Source: Rhodobacter sp. (GTDB lineage: Bacteria > Pseudomonadota > Alphaproteobacteria > Rhodobacterales > Rhodobacteraceae). Taken from it: a DNA stretch of 64,000 bases. The translations under genes were made by a program, and so were the position numbers. The stretch covers positions 62,001 through 126,000 of the forward strand of contig JAIXUH010000013.1 in NCBI GenBank assembly GCA_027484145.1, given 5' to 3'. Positions 35,364 to 45,194 of the stretch are shown here, piece after piece; positions within the stretch are counted from its first letter, which is position 1; each line of letters begins with the position of its first letter. The notes under the pieces were generated by a model. It made no database searches. It worked only from the letters and a program-made list of their open reading frames with translations, and was not told the origin of the DNA.

Positions 35364-35817
35364 CTGGAACGCCGAACAAACACCCCGGCGCAGGGCCTTT
35401 CGCGCCAGACTAACACCGGAACGGGTCAACCTCAACAAATCGGCGGAAGGCAGGGGCCTTAGCGCCTATTGCGCGCCATCGCAAGCCGCGATGCTGCGAC
35501 AGGCCACACAGAACGGCGCAAAACCCTGGGCCTGCCATCGACCTTGCCGCCAAACCCCCGGATGATGGGCCCGGCCCGACGCCCACGCGCCAGTGTCCCC
35601 TGCCGCGTCAGGATCGCCACGCATCATATCCATTTCTTGCCTGCGGACGGATTCGCGCGTATATCGCCTGCCATGATCCGCTTTTTCGACATGGCCGACC
35701 ACGCGCGCCTGCCTTGGCGCTTTACCCGTGAAAACCGGTCCGTACTCGCGCGACTTTTCTGACGCCGCTTTCGCCTGCGTCTGACCAAACCTTCACAGCC
35801 ATATCGAGAGATGAGCC
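35364..35817. other. 454-bp gap upstream of leuC without a confident gene
   Basis: It holds the promoter for leuCD and that for rsfS-rlmH. The only frame with some appeal is 35673-35762 (+), 29 residues starting MIRFFDMADHARLPWRFTRE; it is not rich in Leu codons, so it is not a classic leu attenuator peptide. A minus-strand frame at 35466-35702 has no family likeness. Confidence 0.4.
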
Positions 35818-37227
35818 ATGACCGCTCCGCGTACGCTTTATGACAAGATCTGGGATGACCATGTCGTCCATCAGGCCGAAGACGGCACCTGCCTGCTGTA
35901 TATTGACCGCCATCTGGTGCACGAAGTGACCAGCCCGCAGGCGTTCGAAGGTCTGCGCATGACGGGCCGCCGCGTCCGCGCGCCGGAAAAGACCATTGCC
36001 GTGCCCGACCACAACGTGCCCACCACGCTGGACCGCGCCAATGCCGCCACCATGACGGAAGACAGCCGCATTCAGGTTGAGGCGCTGGACAAGAACGCCC
36101 GCGATTTCGGCATCAACTATTACCCGGTGTCTGATGTGCGTCAGGGCATCGTCCACATTGTTGGGCCCGAACAGGGCTGGACCCTGCCGGGCATGACCGT
36201 TGTCTGTGGCGACAGCCATACGGCCACCCACGGCGCATTCGGCGCATTGGCCCATGGCATCGGCACGTCCGAGGTCGAGCACGTTCTGGCCACCCAGACG
36301 CTGATCCAGCGCAAGGGCAAGAACATGAAGGTGGAAATCACCGGCAGCCTGATGCCCGGCGTCACCGCCAAGGACATCACCTTGTCGGTCATCGGCGCCA
36401 CCGGCACCGCTGGCGGCACCGGCTATGTCATCGAATACTGCGGTCAGGCCATCCGCGAATTGTCGATGGAAGGCCGGATGACGGTCTGCAACATGGCCAT
36501 TGAAGGCGGCGCCCGCGCTGGCCTGATTGCGCCCGATGAAAAGACCTTCGCCTATTGCATGGGCCGCCCCCACGCGCCCAAAGGCGCCAAGTGGGAAGCC
36601 GCCGTCGCCTATTGGAAGACCCTGTTCTCGGACGAGGGTGCCCATTGGGACAAGGTCGTGACGCTGAAAGGCGAAGACATCGCCCCTGTCGTCACATGGG
36701 GCACCAGCCCCGAAGATGTCTTGCCGATCACCGGTGTTGTTCCCGCAGCCGCCGATTTCACGGGCGGCAAGGTCGAGGCCGCCCAGCGCAGCCTTGATTA
36801 CATGGGCCTGACCCCGGGCATGAAGCTGACCGATATCAAGATCGACACAGTCTTCATCGGGTCTTGCACCAATGGCCGGATCGAAGACTTGCGCGCGGCC
36901 GCCGCCATCCTGAAGGGCAAGAAGATCAAGGATGGCATGCGCGCCATGGTCGTCCCCGGTTCAGGCCTTGTCCGAGCGCAAGCCGAAGAAGAGGGTCTGG
37001 CCCAGATTTTCCTCGATGCCGGTTTCGAATGGCGTCTGGCCGGCTGCTCGATGTGCCTTGCCATGAACCCCGATCAGTTGAAACCGGGCGAGCGTTGCGC
37101 CGCAACTTCGAACCGCAACTTCGAAGGCCGTCAAGGCCGCGGCGGGCGCACGCACCTGCTGTCACCGGCCATGGCCGCCGCCGCCGCGATCACAGGTCAC
37201 CTGACCGATGTGCGCACGCTGATGTGA
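35818..37227 (+). CDS. leuC: 3-isopropylmalate dehydratase large subunit
   Basis: 469 residues, aconitase family. Isomerises 2- to 3-isopropylmalate in leucine synthesis together with LeuD. [4Fe-4S] ligands lie in [13 protein letters not shown] and [12 protein letters not shown]; the substrate loop [20 protein letters not shown] is intact. leuD follows after an 80-bp gap filled by a palindromic repeat. leuB lies 4 kb further on. Confidence 0.97.
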   Translation: MTAPRTLYDKIWDDHVVHQAEDGTCLLYIDRHLVHEVTSPQAFEGLRMTGRRVRAPEKTIAVPDHNVPTTLDRANAATMTEDSRIQVEALDKNARDFGINYYPVSDVRQGIVHIVGPEQGWTLPGMTVVCGDSHTATHGAFGALAHGIGTSEVEHVLATQTLIQRKGKNMKVEITGSLMPGVTAKDITLSVIGATGTAGGTGYVIEYCGQAIRELSMEGRMTVCNMAIEGGARAGLIAPDEKTFAYCMGRPHAPKGAKWEAAVAYWKTLFSDEGAHWDKVVTLKGEDIAPVVTWGTSPEDVLPITGVVPAAADFTGGKVEAAQRSLDYMGLTPGMKLTDIKIDTVFIGSCTNGRIEDLRAAAAILKGKKIKDGMRAMVVPGSGLVRAQAEEEGLAQIFLDAGFEWRLAGCSMCLAMNPDQLKPGERCAATSNRNFEGRQGRGGRTHLLSPAMAAAAAITGHLTDVRTLM

Positions 37228-37235
37228 ACCGGGAT

Positions 37236-37285
37236 GGCGGGGTGAACCCCGCCCTACCCCCCTGTAGGGCGGGGTTCACCCCGCC
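37236..37285. repeat. REP-like perfect inverted repeat between leuC and leuD
   Basis: Two 22-bp perfectly complementary arms (37236-37257 and 37264-37285) around a 6-base C-rich loop; each arm also contains the internal near-palindrome GGCGGGGTGAACCCCGCC. It looks like a dispersed palindromic element of this lineage. In the mRNA it would form a very stable stem that could shape the LeuC:LeuD ratio or protect the leuC end. Confidence 0.85.
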
Positions 37286-37307
37286 GCCCGTTTCAAGGAG
37301 GTCCACG

Positions 37308-37913
37308 ATGGACAAATTCACCAGACTGACCGGAATTGCGGCCCCCATGCCGTTGGTCAATATCGACACCGACATGATCATCCCCAAGCAGTTCCTCAAG
37401 ACCATCCAGCGGTCGGGCTTGGGCAAGAACCTGTTTGACGAAATGCGCTATACGCAAGACGGGGCCGAGATCCCCGATTTCGTTCTGAACCAGCCCGCGT
37501 ATCGCAGCGCCGAAATCATCATTGCCGGCGACAACTTTGGCTGCGGCTCCTCGCGCGAACATGCGCCTTGGGCACTGCTGGACTTTGGCATCCGCTGCGT
37601 GATCTCTACCAGCTTTGCCGACATCTTCTACAACAACTGCTTCAAGAACGGCATTCTGCCGATCGTGATGCCGCAGGAGGTGGTGGATGTGCTGATGGCC
37701 GATGCGCGAAAAGGCGCCAATGCCCGCGTGACTGTGGACCTTGAGGCGCAGACGGTAACCACATCGGACGGGCAATCCTTTGCCTTTGACGTCGATGGAC
37801 ACCGCAAGCACTGCCTGATCAACGGTTTGGATGACATTGGCCTGACCCTTGAAAAAGCTGCCTCGATTGACGCCTTCGAGTCACGCAACACCGCCCTGCG
37901 CCCTTGGGCCTAA
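37308..37913 (+). CDS. leuD: 3-isopropylmalate dehydratase small subunit
   Basis: 201 residues; swivel domain with [18 protein letters not shown] near residue 18 and [20 protein letters not shown] near 72. Completes the isopropylmalate isomerase with LeuC. The ATG at 37308 has a full AAGGAGGT site 6 bases upstream, important because the stem-loop just before could otherwise block reading. A terminator follows. Confidence 0.97.
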   Translation: MDKFTRLTGIAAPMPLVNIDTDMIIPKQFLKTIQRSGLGKNLFDEMRYTQDGAEIPDFVLNQPAYRSAEIIIAGDNFGCGSSREHAPWALLDFGIRCVISTSFADIFYNNCFKNGILPIVMPQEVVDVLMADARKGANARVTVDLEAQTVTTSDGQSFAFDVDGHRKHCLINGLDDIGLTLEKAASIDAFESRNTALRPWA

Positions 37914-37937
37914 GCTTCGTCTGACCACAACATCTTG

Positions 37938-37973
37938 GGCCGCCTTTGGTTTTTCGCCAAAGGCGGCCTTTTT
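37938..37973 (+). terminator. Rho-independent terminator after leuD
   Basis: Perfect 12-bp stem GGCCGCCTTTGG (37938-37949) with CCAAAGGCGGCC (37957-37968), 7-base loop, then five T. The following 207 bp before the next gene are AT-richer and likely hold its promoter; no gene is seen there. Confidence 0.93.
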
Positions 37974-38180
37974 ATGAGCGCAATCTTGATGCATTCCGGC
38001 GACACCTTCTCCGTGAAAGCGCCACAAAATTTAATCAAACCATACCAAAGGATTGCGGGACCATACGAAAGAAGGCACAAATTGGGCAAGATTGAGGCGG
38101 CCCGCCACAAATGGCGGGACATCAACGGCACAAGAGCTTGGCAAAGTACTGGGCTCGACCGGATGGAAGGTGGAACGGCA

Positions 38181-39014
38181 GTGGTCTCACGAATTGCGGG
38201 GGCTGTGGTCCGGGCGTTGCTGGTGGTTGTGGTCGTGGCCATACCCTCGGCATTGCTGCCCGGCGTATTGAGCGATGCCAAGCAGATGGTCGCCCTTGTG
38301 GCGCTGTTTGCGGGGTTGTTGACCTTGGCTGAATACAACGCGAATTACCCCAGTCTGATCGAGTTTCGCGACGCACCCCCGTTCAACCGGATGCGTTACC
38401 TGATGCTGTTTGCGACCGTGACTGGCCTGACGCTGATCGAAAGTGGCCGGACCGACCCAACCAGCCTGAGCGAGTTTGTTCATGCCATCGGCCATCTGAT
38501 CGGCACGGCGATGGACTTCCCCTATTCGCCGGTACGTCTTGCGACGCTGATGATGGCGCAGGGCGCGTCGATCGAGCAGCATGAGGCATTGCGGGATGCG
38601 GCGGGCGTGGCCTACTTTACCTCGCTGGTGTCGTTGACTGTGTTCGTCATCATCCTGCGGGCCGGGGCTTGGCCGCTGAAGGACCGCACGTTCAACGTCT
38701 GGGTGAACCTGCCCACGTTTGACCCGTCGTCGGGCGGCGATGTCGTGGCGCGGCTTGAACGTGACGGACGCATCAATATTGCGCTTGGCTTCCTGTTGCC
38801 TTTCGTGATCCCCTTTGTTGTCAGCATCTCGTCGCCGGGGTTCAATCCCCTCAGCCTGACGTCGTCGCAAAACCTGATCTGGACAATGACTGCATGGTCC
38901 TTCCTGCCCGCCAGCCTGTTCATGCGCGGCATTGCCATGGGGCGGATCGCCGAGATGATCCGCGACATGCGCGCGCGCTCTGTGGCACAAGGAAATGGCT
39001 TGGCCGCCGTCTGA
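38181..39014 (+). CDS. Conserved hypothetical membrane protein
   Basis: About 277 residues, not recognised. Hydrophobic helices occur at the N terminus (ALLVVVVVAIPSALLPGVL, MVALVALFAGLLTLAEY), the middle (YLMLFATVTGLTLIE, YFTSLVSLTVFVIILRAG) and the C-terminal third (ALGFLLPFVIPFVVSI, LIWTMTAWSFLPASLFMRGI), so it is polytopic. GTG at 38181 has GGAAGGTGG upstream; ATG at 38163 is an alternative. The next gene overlaps or abuts its stop, so they form a pair. Confidence 0.65.
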   Translation: MVSRIAGAVVRALLVVVVVAIPSALLPGVLSDAKQMVALVALFAGLLTLAEYNANYPSLIEFRDAPPFNRMRYLMLFATVTGLTLIESGRTDPTSLSEFVHAIGHLIGTAMDFPYSPVRLATLMMAQGASIEQHEALRDAAGVAYFTSLVSLTVFVIILRAGAWPLKDRTFNVWVNLPTFDPSSGGDVVARLERDGRINIALGFLLPFVIPFVVSISSPGFNPLSLTSSQNLIWTMTAWSFLPASLFMRGIAMGRIAEMIRDMRARSVAQGNGLAAV

Positions 39015-39025
39015 CAGCGGCCGCT

Positions 39026-39976
39026 TTGCTGTGGTGGGTGCTTGTGCTGCCCGGCATGGCCGATACCCTGCGCCTTGCGTTTTGGAACGCCGAGATGAAC
39101 CGCGCCGGACCGGGCCTGCTGCTCCGCGACGTGCTGCGCGGCGGTGATCCGCAGGTTGCCAGTGTGGTGCAAACGATTGCAACTTTGGACGCCGATGTTC
39201 TGGTGCTGGGCGGTGTCGACTATGACGCCGGCAACGCGGCCCTGTCAGCGCTGAACGACCTCCTGCCTGCGCCCTATACTCACGTCACGGCGCTACGCCC
39301 GAACACCGGGATTCCCAGTGGGTTTGACCTTGATGGCAATGGCCGCGCTGATGAGGCGCGCGATGCCATCGGCTATGGACGTTTTCCGGGCGAAGGCGGC
39401 ATGGCCGTTCTGTCACGCCTGCCGTTCGTGGCCGATCAGTCGCGCGATTTTTCCGGCCTGCTGTGGGCCGATCTGCCGGGGGCCGATCTGCCCGCCCTGC
39501 CCGATGGGGCCGCTGGGGTGTTGCGCTTGTCCACTACGGGCCACCATGAGACGGCTGTTGCCCTGCCGGATGGCCGCGCCCTGCACCTGCTGACGTGGCA
39601 TGCCAGCACCCCGGCCTTTGACGGCCCAGAGGACCGCAATGGCCGCCGCAATCATGATGAAACGGCGTTCTGGACGCTTTTGCTGGATGAGGCGCTGCCG
39701 TTTGCCCCGCACAAGGTGCCCTTTGTGCTGATCGGGCAAGCCAATGCCGACCCCGATAAGGGCGATGGCAACCCTGCGGCAATCTCGGCCCTTCTGGCCG
39801 ACCCGCGCCTGCAAGCCACGGGGGGTGGCGACACGGTCGATTATGGCCCCGGCATCGGCCCGCTTCGGGTGGCCTATATCCTGCCCGATGCCAGCCTGAC
39901 GGTCACCGGATCGGGCGAGGGGAACCGCACTGATGCATCGCGGCACTTGCCGATCTGGGTTCAGATCGCTTTCTGA
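39026..39976 (+). CDS. Endonuclease/exonuclease/phosphatase-like exported protein
   Basis: About 316 residues. After a hydrophobic leader (LLWWVLVLPGMA, cleavage probably after GMA) come LRLAFWNAEM, a NADPDKG loop and RHLPIW near the end, the expected Asn/Glu, Asp and His blocks of the EEP fold, though several are divergent. No ATG is in frame with the leader: the codons available are CTG 39011, TTG 39026 and GTG 39038. TTG was taken, so the start is uncertain. Substrate unknown. Confidence 0.6.
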   Translation: MLWWVLVLPGMADTLRLAFWNAEMNRAGPGLLLRDVLRGGDPQVASVVQTIATLDADVLVLGGVDYDAGNAALSALNDLLPAPYTHVTALRPNTGIPSGFDLDGNGRADEARDAIGYGRFPGEGGMAVLSRLPFVADQSRDFSGLLWADLPGADLPALPDGAAGVLRLSTTGHHETAVALPDGRALHLLTWHASTPAFDGPEDRNGRRNHDETAFWTLLLDEALPFAPHKVPFVLIGQANADPDKGDGNPAAISALLADPRLQATGGGDTVDYGPGIGPLRVAYILPDASLTVTGSGEGNRTDASRHLPIWVQIAF

Positions 39977-40848
39977 AGCGGAATAACGCGCGCCGTCAGA
40001 TGCGCGGCGATCACCCTCTCAAGCGGCGTGCTACGAAATGCGGGCAGCATTGCGCGCAACGGGGCCGGGTCCAGCCAATGCGGATGGTCGTAAAGATAAA
40101 GCATCTCTTTCACCTCACGCGCCAATTCCCAGACCGGGGCAGTCAGCGTCAGCATCCATACGGGAAACCGCGTGACCCGCATGTCGCGCCCGGTCAGTCG
40201 CCCGATCACCTGCGCAAGATCGCTGACCGAAAAGGCATGCCCGGCAAAGGGCACATCGGCCCAGTCGGGCAGGTCGGTGTCCAGCAGAGCCGCCGCTGCA
40301 CGGGCCATATCGGGCAGATAGGCCCAGGCATGGATGGCAGAAGGGTCGCCCATGCTGACCACCTTCCCCTTGGCGAGTTTTTCCAGCACGACGCGGTTCA
40401 TCATCAGGTCGGGTGACCCGGCGGCCATGAAATCTCCGCCACGCAGCAGCAGCACGCGCAGGCCATCCGTCTGCGTGGCGGCACGATACTGCGCCTCCAT
40501 CTGCGCACGGATCGCACCCTTGCGCGATACGGGGCGATGCGGCGTGGCTGCGCCCCACGGCGCAGGTTCGCGGCCAAAGGGATAGACGTTCCCCGGCACC
40601 AGCACCCGCGCACCACTGGCCTTGGCGGCGGCCAGAACCTGCGCGGTGATCGCTGGAATCTGCCGCGCCCAGTCGTGATAAGCGGGCGGGTTCAGCCCGT
40701 TCACAATGAGGTCGCACCCCCGTGCCGCTGCGACCATATCGGTGCCGCGCGCATAGCGGCGGGTCTGCCAGCCTGCCGTTTGCAACGCCGCCTCGACCGC
40801 GCCGCCAAAGCCACCCCGCGCCCCAAGTATCAGTGCTGTCCGTGCCAT
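39961..40848 (-). CDS. NAD-dependent epimerase/dehydratase-like (extended SDR)
   Basis: 295 residues: Rossmann motif LILGARGGFGGAVEAAL at the N terminus and AIHAWAYLPDMARAAAALLD near residue 190, a pattern of atypical extended SDRs. The catalytic YxxxK is not obvious, so it may bind NAD(P) without classical chemistry. Divergent from the LysR gene (91 bp), which probably controls it. Its 3' end overlaps the convergent EEP gene by 16 bp. Confidence 0.75.
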   Translation of the reverse strand: MARTALILGARGGFGGAVEAALQTAGWQTRRYARGTDMVAAARGCDLIVNGLNPPAYHDWARQIPAITAQVLAAAKASGARVLVPGNVYPFGREPAPWGAATPHRPVSRKGAIRAQMEAQYRAATQTDGLRVLLLRGGDFMAAGSPDLMMNRVVLEKLAKGKVVSMGDPSAIHAWAYLPDMARAAAALLDTDLPDWADVPFAGHAFSVSDLAQVIGRLTGRDMRVTRFPVWMLTLTAPVWELAREVKEMLYLYDHPHWLDPAPLRAMLPAFRSTPLERVIAAHLTARVIPLQKAI

Positions 40849-40900
40849 GATCCCATCCTTTGTTTGCCTGCGACGGATATGCCCCTGAAGAAACATTTTG

Positions 40901-40941
40901 GATATTGCCCGAAATCGCCCATCGGGTATTCATTTCTGAAT
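40901..40941. promoter_or_regulatory. Candidate LysR operator between SDR and lysR genes
   Basis: TGCCCGA (40906-40912) and TCGGGTA (40922-40928) form an imperfect inverted repeat, and ATTCA-TTTC-TGAAT (40928-40941) overlaps the lysR start. LysR proteins normally bind such sites in the shared promoter. Confidence 0.4.
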
Positions 40942-41821
40942 GGAACCCTTTGACTGGTCGCTGATCCGATCCTTCCTTGCCGTGGCAGACACCGGCTCGC
41001 TTTCGGCGGCGGCCCGGCAGACCGGGATCAGCCAGCCCACACTGGGCCGCCATATCCGTGCGCTGGAGGCCCGGCTTGGTGCCCCGCTGTTTACCCGCAC
41101 AGCCATGGGGCAAGACCTGACCGACGCGGCCCACGGCCTGTTGCCCGAGGCGCGGGCGATGCGCGATGCCGCTGCCCGGTTGGTGCTGGCCGCGGCGGCG
41201 CGCCAACCCGGCCTGTCGGGCACCGTGCGCCTGACGGCCAGCCGGGTGGTGGCGCACTATGTCTTGCCACCTTTGCTGGCAGTGCTGCGGCAGGAAGAAC
41301 CCGGCATCGACATAGACCTTGTGGCAAGCGATACATCGGAAAACCTGCTGTTCCATGAGGCCGACATCGCCCTGCGGATGTATCGGCCCACACAGCCGGA
41401 CCTGATTTCGCGCCATTTGCGGGATCTGTCGGTGGGGCTTTATGCCGCCCCGGCCTATCTTGATCGGCACCGCCGACCACAGACGACAGAGGCGCTGCTG
41501 GCACTGGATTTTGTCGGGCTCGACCGTTCTGATCTGATCATTCGCGCCATGGCGGGTATGGGGATCACGCGGCAGCGGGGGGATTTTCCGCTGCGCTGCG
41601 ACGACCAACTTGTCTACTGGAACCTTGTCCGGGCCGGGTGCGGGGTAGGCGGCATGCAATGCGCCATTGCAGACCGTGACACGGCGGTCGAGCGGATTGC
41701 GCCGTTCCTGACGCTGCCGCCCCTGCCGCTGTGGATCACCACGGCGGTGCCGTTGTCGCACAGCCCAAGGCTGCGGCGGGTGTGGAATCACCTTGTGGAA
41801 GGGCTGGGACGGTCTGCATAA
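40940..41821 (+). CDS. LysR-family transcriptional regulator
   Basis: 293 residues: N-terminal winged helix (LIRSFLAVADTGSLSAAARQ, ISQPTLGRHIRALEARLG) and a periplasmic-binding-protein-like ligand domain from about residue 90. Divergent from an SDR gene 91 bp away, the usual sign of control of that gene. Inducer unknown. Confidence 0.9.
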   Translation: MEPFDWSLIRSFLAVADTGSLSAAARQTGISQPTLGRHIRALEARLGAPLFTRTAMGQDLTDAAHGLLPEARAMRDAAARLVLAAAARQPGLSGTVRLTASRVVAHYVLPPLLAVLRQEEPGIDIDLVASDTSENLLFHEADIALRMYRPTQPDLISRHLRDLSVGLYAAPAYLDRHRRPQTTEALLALDFVGLDRSDLIIRAMAGMGITRQRGDFPLRCDDQLVYWNLVRAGCGVGGMQCAIADRDTAVERIAPFLTLPPLPLWITTAVPLSHSPRLRRVWNHLVEGLGRSA

Positions 41822-41894
41822 GGACCAGACCGCTTGACCCCGCGCGCCCCTTTGGCTAGGCCCGGTGCGACCCGTCAGACAGGAGCCTTTTCGC

Positions 41895-43001
41895 GTGGCC
41901 AACCCATCCCTTCTTATCCTCGCCGGAGACGGCATCGGCCCCGAAGTCATGGCCGAAGTCAAAAAGATCATCGGCTGGTTCGGCGCCAAGCGCGGCGTGA
42001 CCTTTGATGTGACCGAAGATCTTGTCGGCGGCTGCGCCTATGACGCGCATGGCGTGCCGCTGACCGATGCCACCATGGCCAAGGCGCAAGAGGTGGATGC
42101 CGTGCTTTTGGGCGCCGTGGGCGGCCCGAAATACGACAAGCTGGATTTCAGCGTAAAGCCGGAACGCGGGCTTTTGCGCCTGCGCAAGGAAATGGACCTG
42201 TTTTCCAACCTGCGCCCCGCCCAATGCTTTGACGCTCTGGCCGACTTTTCCTCGCTGAAGAAAGAGGTGGTCGCGGGCCTTGATATCGTCATCGTCCGCG
42301 AACTGACCAGTGGCGTCTATTTCGGCGAACCGCGCGGGATTTTCGTCGAGGGCAATGAGCGCGTCGGCATCAACACCCAGCGCTATACCGAGTCGGAAAT
42401 TGCCCGCGTTGCCCGCAGCGCCTTTGAACTGGCTCGCAAGCGCGCGAACAAGGTCTGCTCGATGGAGAAGGCCAATGTGATGGAGTCGGGCATCCTTTGG
42501 CGCGATGTGGTACAGGAAATCCACGACAAGGAATACCCCGACGTCGAGCTGAGCCACATGTATGCCGACAATGGCGCCATGCAGCTGGTCCGCTGGCCCA
42601 AGCAGTTTGATGTGATCGTGACCGACAACCTCTTCGGCGACGTGCTGTCGGATTGCGCGGCCATGCTGACGGGCAGCCTTGGCATGTTGCCCTCGGCCAG
42701 CCTTGGTGCACCGATGGCCAATGGTCGGCCCAAGGCGCTGTATGAACCCGTGCACGGGTCGGCGCCGGATATCGCCGGGCAGGGCAAGGCCAACCCGATC
42801 GCCTGCGTTTTGTCGTTTGCAATGGCGCTGCGCTATTCGTTCAACATGGGCGATGATGCAACGCGCGTGGAAAAGGCCGTGGAAAAGGTGCTGGCCGATG
42901 GTCTGCGCACGGCCGATCTGATGGGCCCAGATGGCGGCACCCCGATCACAACGACACAGATGGGTGACGCCATTCTGGTCGCGCTGGACGCAAGCCTGTA
43001 G
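41895..43001 (+). CDS. leuB: 3-isopropylmalate dehydrogenase
   Basis: 368 residues. Oxidative decarboxylation of 3-isopropylmalate, third step of leucine synthesis. [20 protein letters not shown] opens the protein; the substrate/NAD core includes MHGSAPDI-type [16 protein letters not shown] and the [20 protein letters not shown] loop. The start is a GTG at 41895 with CAGGAG 8 bases upstream. It stands apart from leuCD and ends at a strong terminator. Confidence 0.97.
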   Translation: MANPSLLILAGDGIGPEVMAEVKKIIGWFGAKRGVTFDVTEDLVGGCAYDAHGVPLTDATMAKAQEVDAVLLGAVGGPKYDKLDFSVKPERGLLRLRKEMDLFSNLRPAQCFDALADFSSLKKEVVAGLDIVIVRELTSGVYFGEPRGIFVEGNERVGINTQRYTESEIARVARSAFELARKRANKVCSMEKANVMESGILWRDVVQEIHDKEYPDVELSHMYADNGAMQLVRWPKQFDVIVTDNLFGDVLSDCAAMLTGSLGMLPSASLGAPMANGRPKALYEPVHGSAPDIAGQGKANPIACVLSFAMALRYSFNMGDDATRVEKAVEKVLADGLRTADLMGPDGGTPITTTQMGDAILVALDASL

Positions 43002-43024
43002 CCCTCGCCAGAGGCAATTGCTAT

Positions 43025-43053
43025 AAGGCCCGGCAGGGATGCCGGGCCTTTTT
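43025..43053 (+). terminator. Rho-independent terminator after leuB
   Basis: Perfect 11-bp stem AAGGCCCGGCA (43025-43035) with TGCCGGGCCTT (43040-43050), GGGA loop, then TTT. Confidence 0.93.
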
Positions 43054-43083
43054 CATTCTCGGCTTTTCATGGATCGGGCACCT

Positions 43084-43983
43084 ATGACACGCGGACATCC
43101 CCTTGGCGGTGCCCTTCTTGGGCTTGCTGCGATGTCTGTGTTTGCGGGCTATGACATTTCGGTCAAGTTCCTGGGTGCGAGCTACAGCCCGTTCCAGATC
43201 ATGTTCATGACCGGCATCGCCGCAGTTCCCTTGGTGATGGCCCAAATGGCGCTGGACCCCCAGCAAGGCAACTTTCGCCCACGCAACCTGCGCTGGACGA
43301 TCATCCGTGTTATTGTCACGCTCTTCAACGGGTTGCTGGGCACTTACGCCTTTGCCACGCTGCCCTTGGCGCAATGCTATGCGATCTTCTTTACGATGCC
43401 GCTGATGATCAGCCTGCTGGCCGTGCCGATGCTGGGCGAACGGATCAGTCTGGGGCGCGGTCTGGCTGTGCTGGCTGGAATGATCGGTGTGATCGTGGCG
43501 CTGCAACCGGGGGCCACCCCGCTGAACGTTGCCCATCTTGCTGCAATTCTGGCCGCAGCCACAGGTGCGCTGAACTATGTGATTGTGCGCAAGATGGGCG
43601 GGATTGAACGCCCGGCCGTGCTGATCATCTATCCGATGCTGGCGCAACTGGCCGTGGTCACGGCAATCCTGCCCTTCGTTTACATCCCTATGCCGATTGA
43701 GCATTTGGCACTGACCGGCTTGATGGCCTGTTTCGCGATTGGCGGCACCTATCTTGTGATCGCGGCCTATCACCGTGCCCCTGCCATCGTTGTGGCGCCG
43801 ATGCAGTATTCCCAGATCATCTGGGCCGCACTTGCCGGTGCCTTCCTGTTTGACGAAAGCATCAGCGCGATCACATGGGCTGGTCTTGGCATCATCATCG
43901 CATCGGGGCTTTACATCCTGTGGGGTGCGAAGGAAGGAGGCACCTCCGCACCTGTTTTGCAGGATCGCCAGATCGCCCCTTGA
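43084..43983 (+). CDS. EamA-family (DMT) transporter, copy 1 of a tandem pair
   Basis: 299 residues, about ten helices in two EamA repeats. IVVAPMQYSQIIWAALAGAF near residue 240 and FVYIPMPIEHLALTGL are almost identical in the next gene, so the two arose by tandem duplication. Substrate unknown; a metabolite exporter is likely. ATG at 43084 follows GGATCGGG. Confidence 0.85.
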   Translation: MTRGHPLGGALLGLAAMSVFAGYDISVKFLGASYSPFQIMFMTGIAAVPLVMAQMALDPQQGNFRPRNLRWTIIRVIVTLFNGLLGTYAFATLPLAQCYAIFFTMPLMISLLAVPMLGERISLGRGLAVLAGMIGVIVALQPGATPLNVAHLAAILAAATGALNYVIVRKMGGIERPAVLIIYPMLAQLAVVTAILPFVYIPMPIEHLALTGLMACFAIGGTYLVIAAYHRAPAIVVAPMQYSQIIWAALAGAFLFDESISAITWAGLGIIIASGLYILWGAKEGGTSAPVLQDRQIAP

Positions 43984-44048
43984 ACTCGCGTCAAGACCGG
44001 GCGATTGAGCATAATCAACCACACGTTGCCCGGCTGGAAGCTTTCCCT

Positions 44049-45020
44049 ATGTCGCTGATCCAATCAAACCTGCGCGGTGCGCTTTTTGCACTTGCAGCCT
44101 TTGGCCTCTATGCGACCCATGATGTCGTCATCAAATTCCTTGGCTCGGACTATTCCGCATTCCAGATCATCTTTTTTTCCGGGCTTTTGGGGTTTCCGCT
44201 GATCACGCTGGTGCTGATGAGCGACCGCACCGATGGCAACCTGATTCCCCGCCACCCCTATTGGTCGCTCTTGCGCTCTGTCACGGCTGTCAGCACGGGT
44301 GTGGCGGGGTTCTATGCGTTCTCTGTGCTGCCCTTGGCGCAGACCTATGCGATTTTGTTCGCCATGCCGCTGCTGATCACGCTTTTGGCCATCCCGATGC
44401 TGGGCGAACGGGTGGGCATCCGGCGCGGGCTGGCGGTGATTGTGGGCTTGATCGGGGTGATCATCGTGCTGCGGCCCGGATCGCATGAATTGTCATGGGG
44501 GCATCTGGCGGGGCTGTCGGCGGCCGTGACCGGGGCGCTGACATCGGTCATCGTGCGAAAAATCGGGGCCGAGGAACGTTCGGCGGTGCTTATGCTGTAT
44601 CCGATGGTGGCCAGTGTGCTGTTCACCGGGGCAACGCTGCCCTTTGTCTATGTGCCAATGCCGGTGGAACATCTGGCGCTGATGGGGGTGATTGCGGGGC
44701 TGGGCCTGATTGCGGCTTTTCTGTCGATCGCCGCCTATCGCGCGGCCCCGGCCATCATCGTGGCCCCCATGCAGTATTCGCAGATCATCTGGGCGGTGTT
44801 TTACGGGGCCATCTTTTTCGATGAAAGCCCCGATTTCTGGACACTGGTCGGCACCGGCGTCATCATCGCCAGTGGCATCTATATCGTGCTGCGCGAAGGC
44901 ACGGGACGGGTGTCAAAGAACAGCCCGGTTCTGGCCAACAAGTCGCGCCCCGAAACCGGGCTGATGCCACGGATCGGCCTGTTGTTGCGGCGCGGCGAGG
45001 GGACACGAACGCAGGATTGA
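44049..45020 (+). CDS. EamA-family (DMT) transporter, copy 2 of a tandem pair
   Basis: 323 residues, paralogue of the preceding gene (65 bp away), with IIVAPMQYSQIIWAVFYGAI and FVYVPMPVEHLALMGV matching its sister and the same helix plan. It has a longer, basic and polar C-terminal tail (about 30 residues) facing the cytoplasm. ATG 44049 follows GGAAG. Specificity may have diverged from copy 1. Confidence 0.85.
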   Translation: MSLIQSNLRGALFALAAFGLYATHDVVIKFLGSDYSAFQIIFFSGLLGFPLITLVLMSDRTDGNLIPRHPYWSLLRSVTAVSTGVAGFYAFSVLPLAQTYAILFAMPLLITLLAIPMLGERVGIRRGLAVIVGLIGVIIVLRPGSHELSWGHLAGLSAAVTGALTSVIVRKIGAEERSAVLMLYPMVASVLFTGATLPFVYVPMPVEHLALMGVIAGLGLIAAFLSIAAYRAAPAIIVAPMQYSQIIWAVFYGAIFFDESPDFWTLVGTGVIIASGIYIVLREGTGRVSKNSPVLANKSRPETGLMPRIGLLLRRGEGTRTQD

Positions 45021-45074
45021 CCCCTGTGCCCCCTTGCCATTCGCAGGCGAAGCGTTTAACCGAACCACCACGGT

Positions 45075-45151
45075 CGGAGCGTAGCGCAGTCTGGTAGCGC
45101 ACCTGCTTCGGGAGCAGGGGGTCGGAGGTTCGAATCCTCTCGCTCCGACCA
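45075..45151 (+). tRNA. tRNA-Pro (anticodon CGG)
   Basis: A complete 77-base cloverleaf with encoded CCA: acceptor CGGAGCG (45075-45081) pairs with CGCTCCG (45141-45147); D arm GCGCAGTCTGGTAGCGC; anticodon stem CCTGC/GCAGG with loop TTCGGGA, anticodon CGG; T arm with GGTTCGAATCC. Reads Pro codon CCG, the commonest Pro codon in this GC-rich DNA. Confidence 0.96.
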
Positions 45152-45194
45152 ATTTCCCGAAAATCCCCGAGTGTTTCAGGAACTGCGCAGCGCC

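Noticed and set aside
35466-35702. 78-codon minus-strand frame in the leuC upstream gap
   Set aside because: No ribosome site, no hydrophobic or family pattern; it probably arises by chance in GC-rich DNA.
35673-35762. 29-residue frame as a leu leader peptide
   Set aside because: It has few Leu codons, no run of them, and no terminator/antiterminator pair before leuC.
40115-41989. 624-codon minus-strand frame
   Set aside because: It overlaps the SDR gene in another frame and is antisense to lysR, both recognisable; composition is that of a shadow frame.
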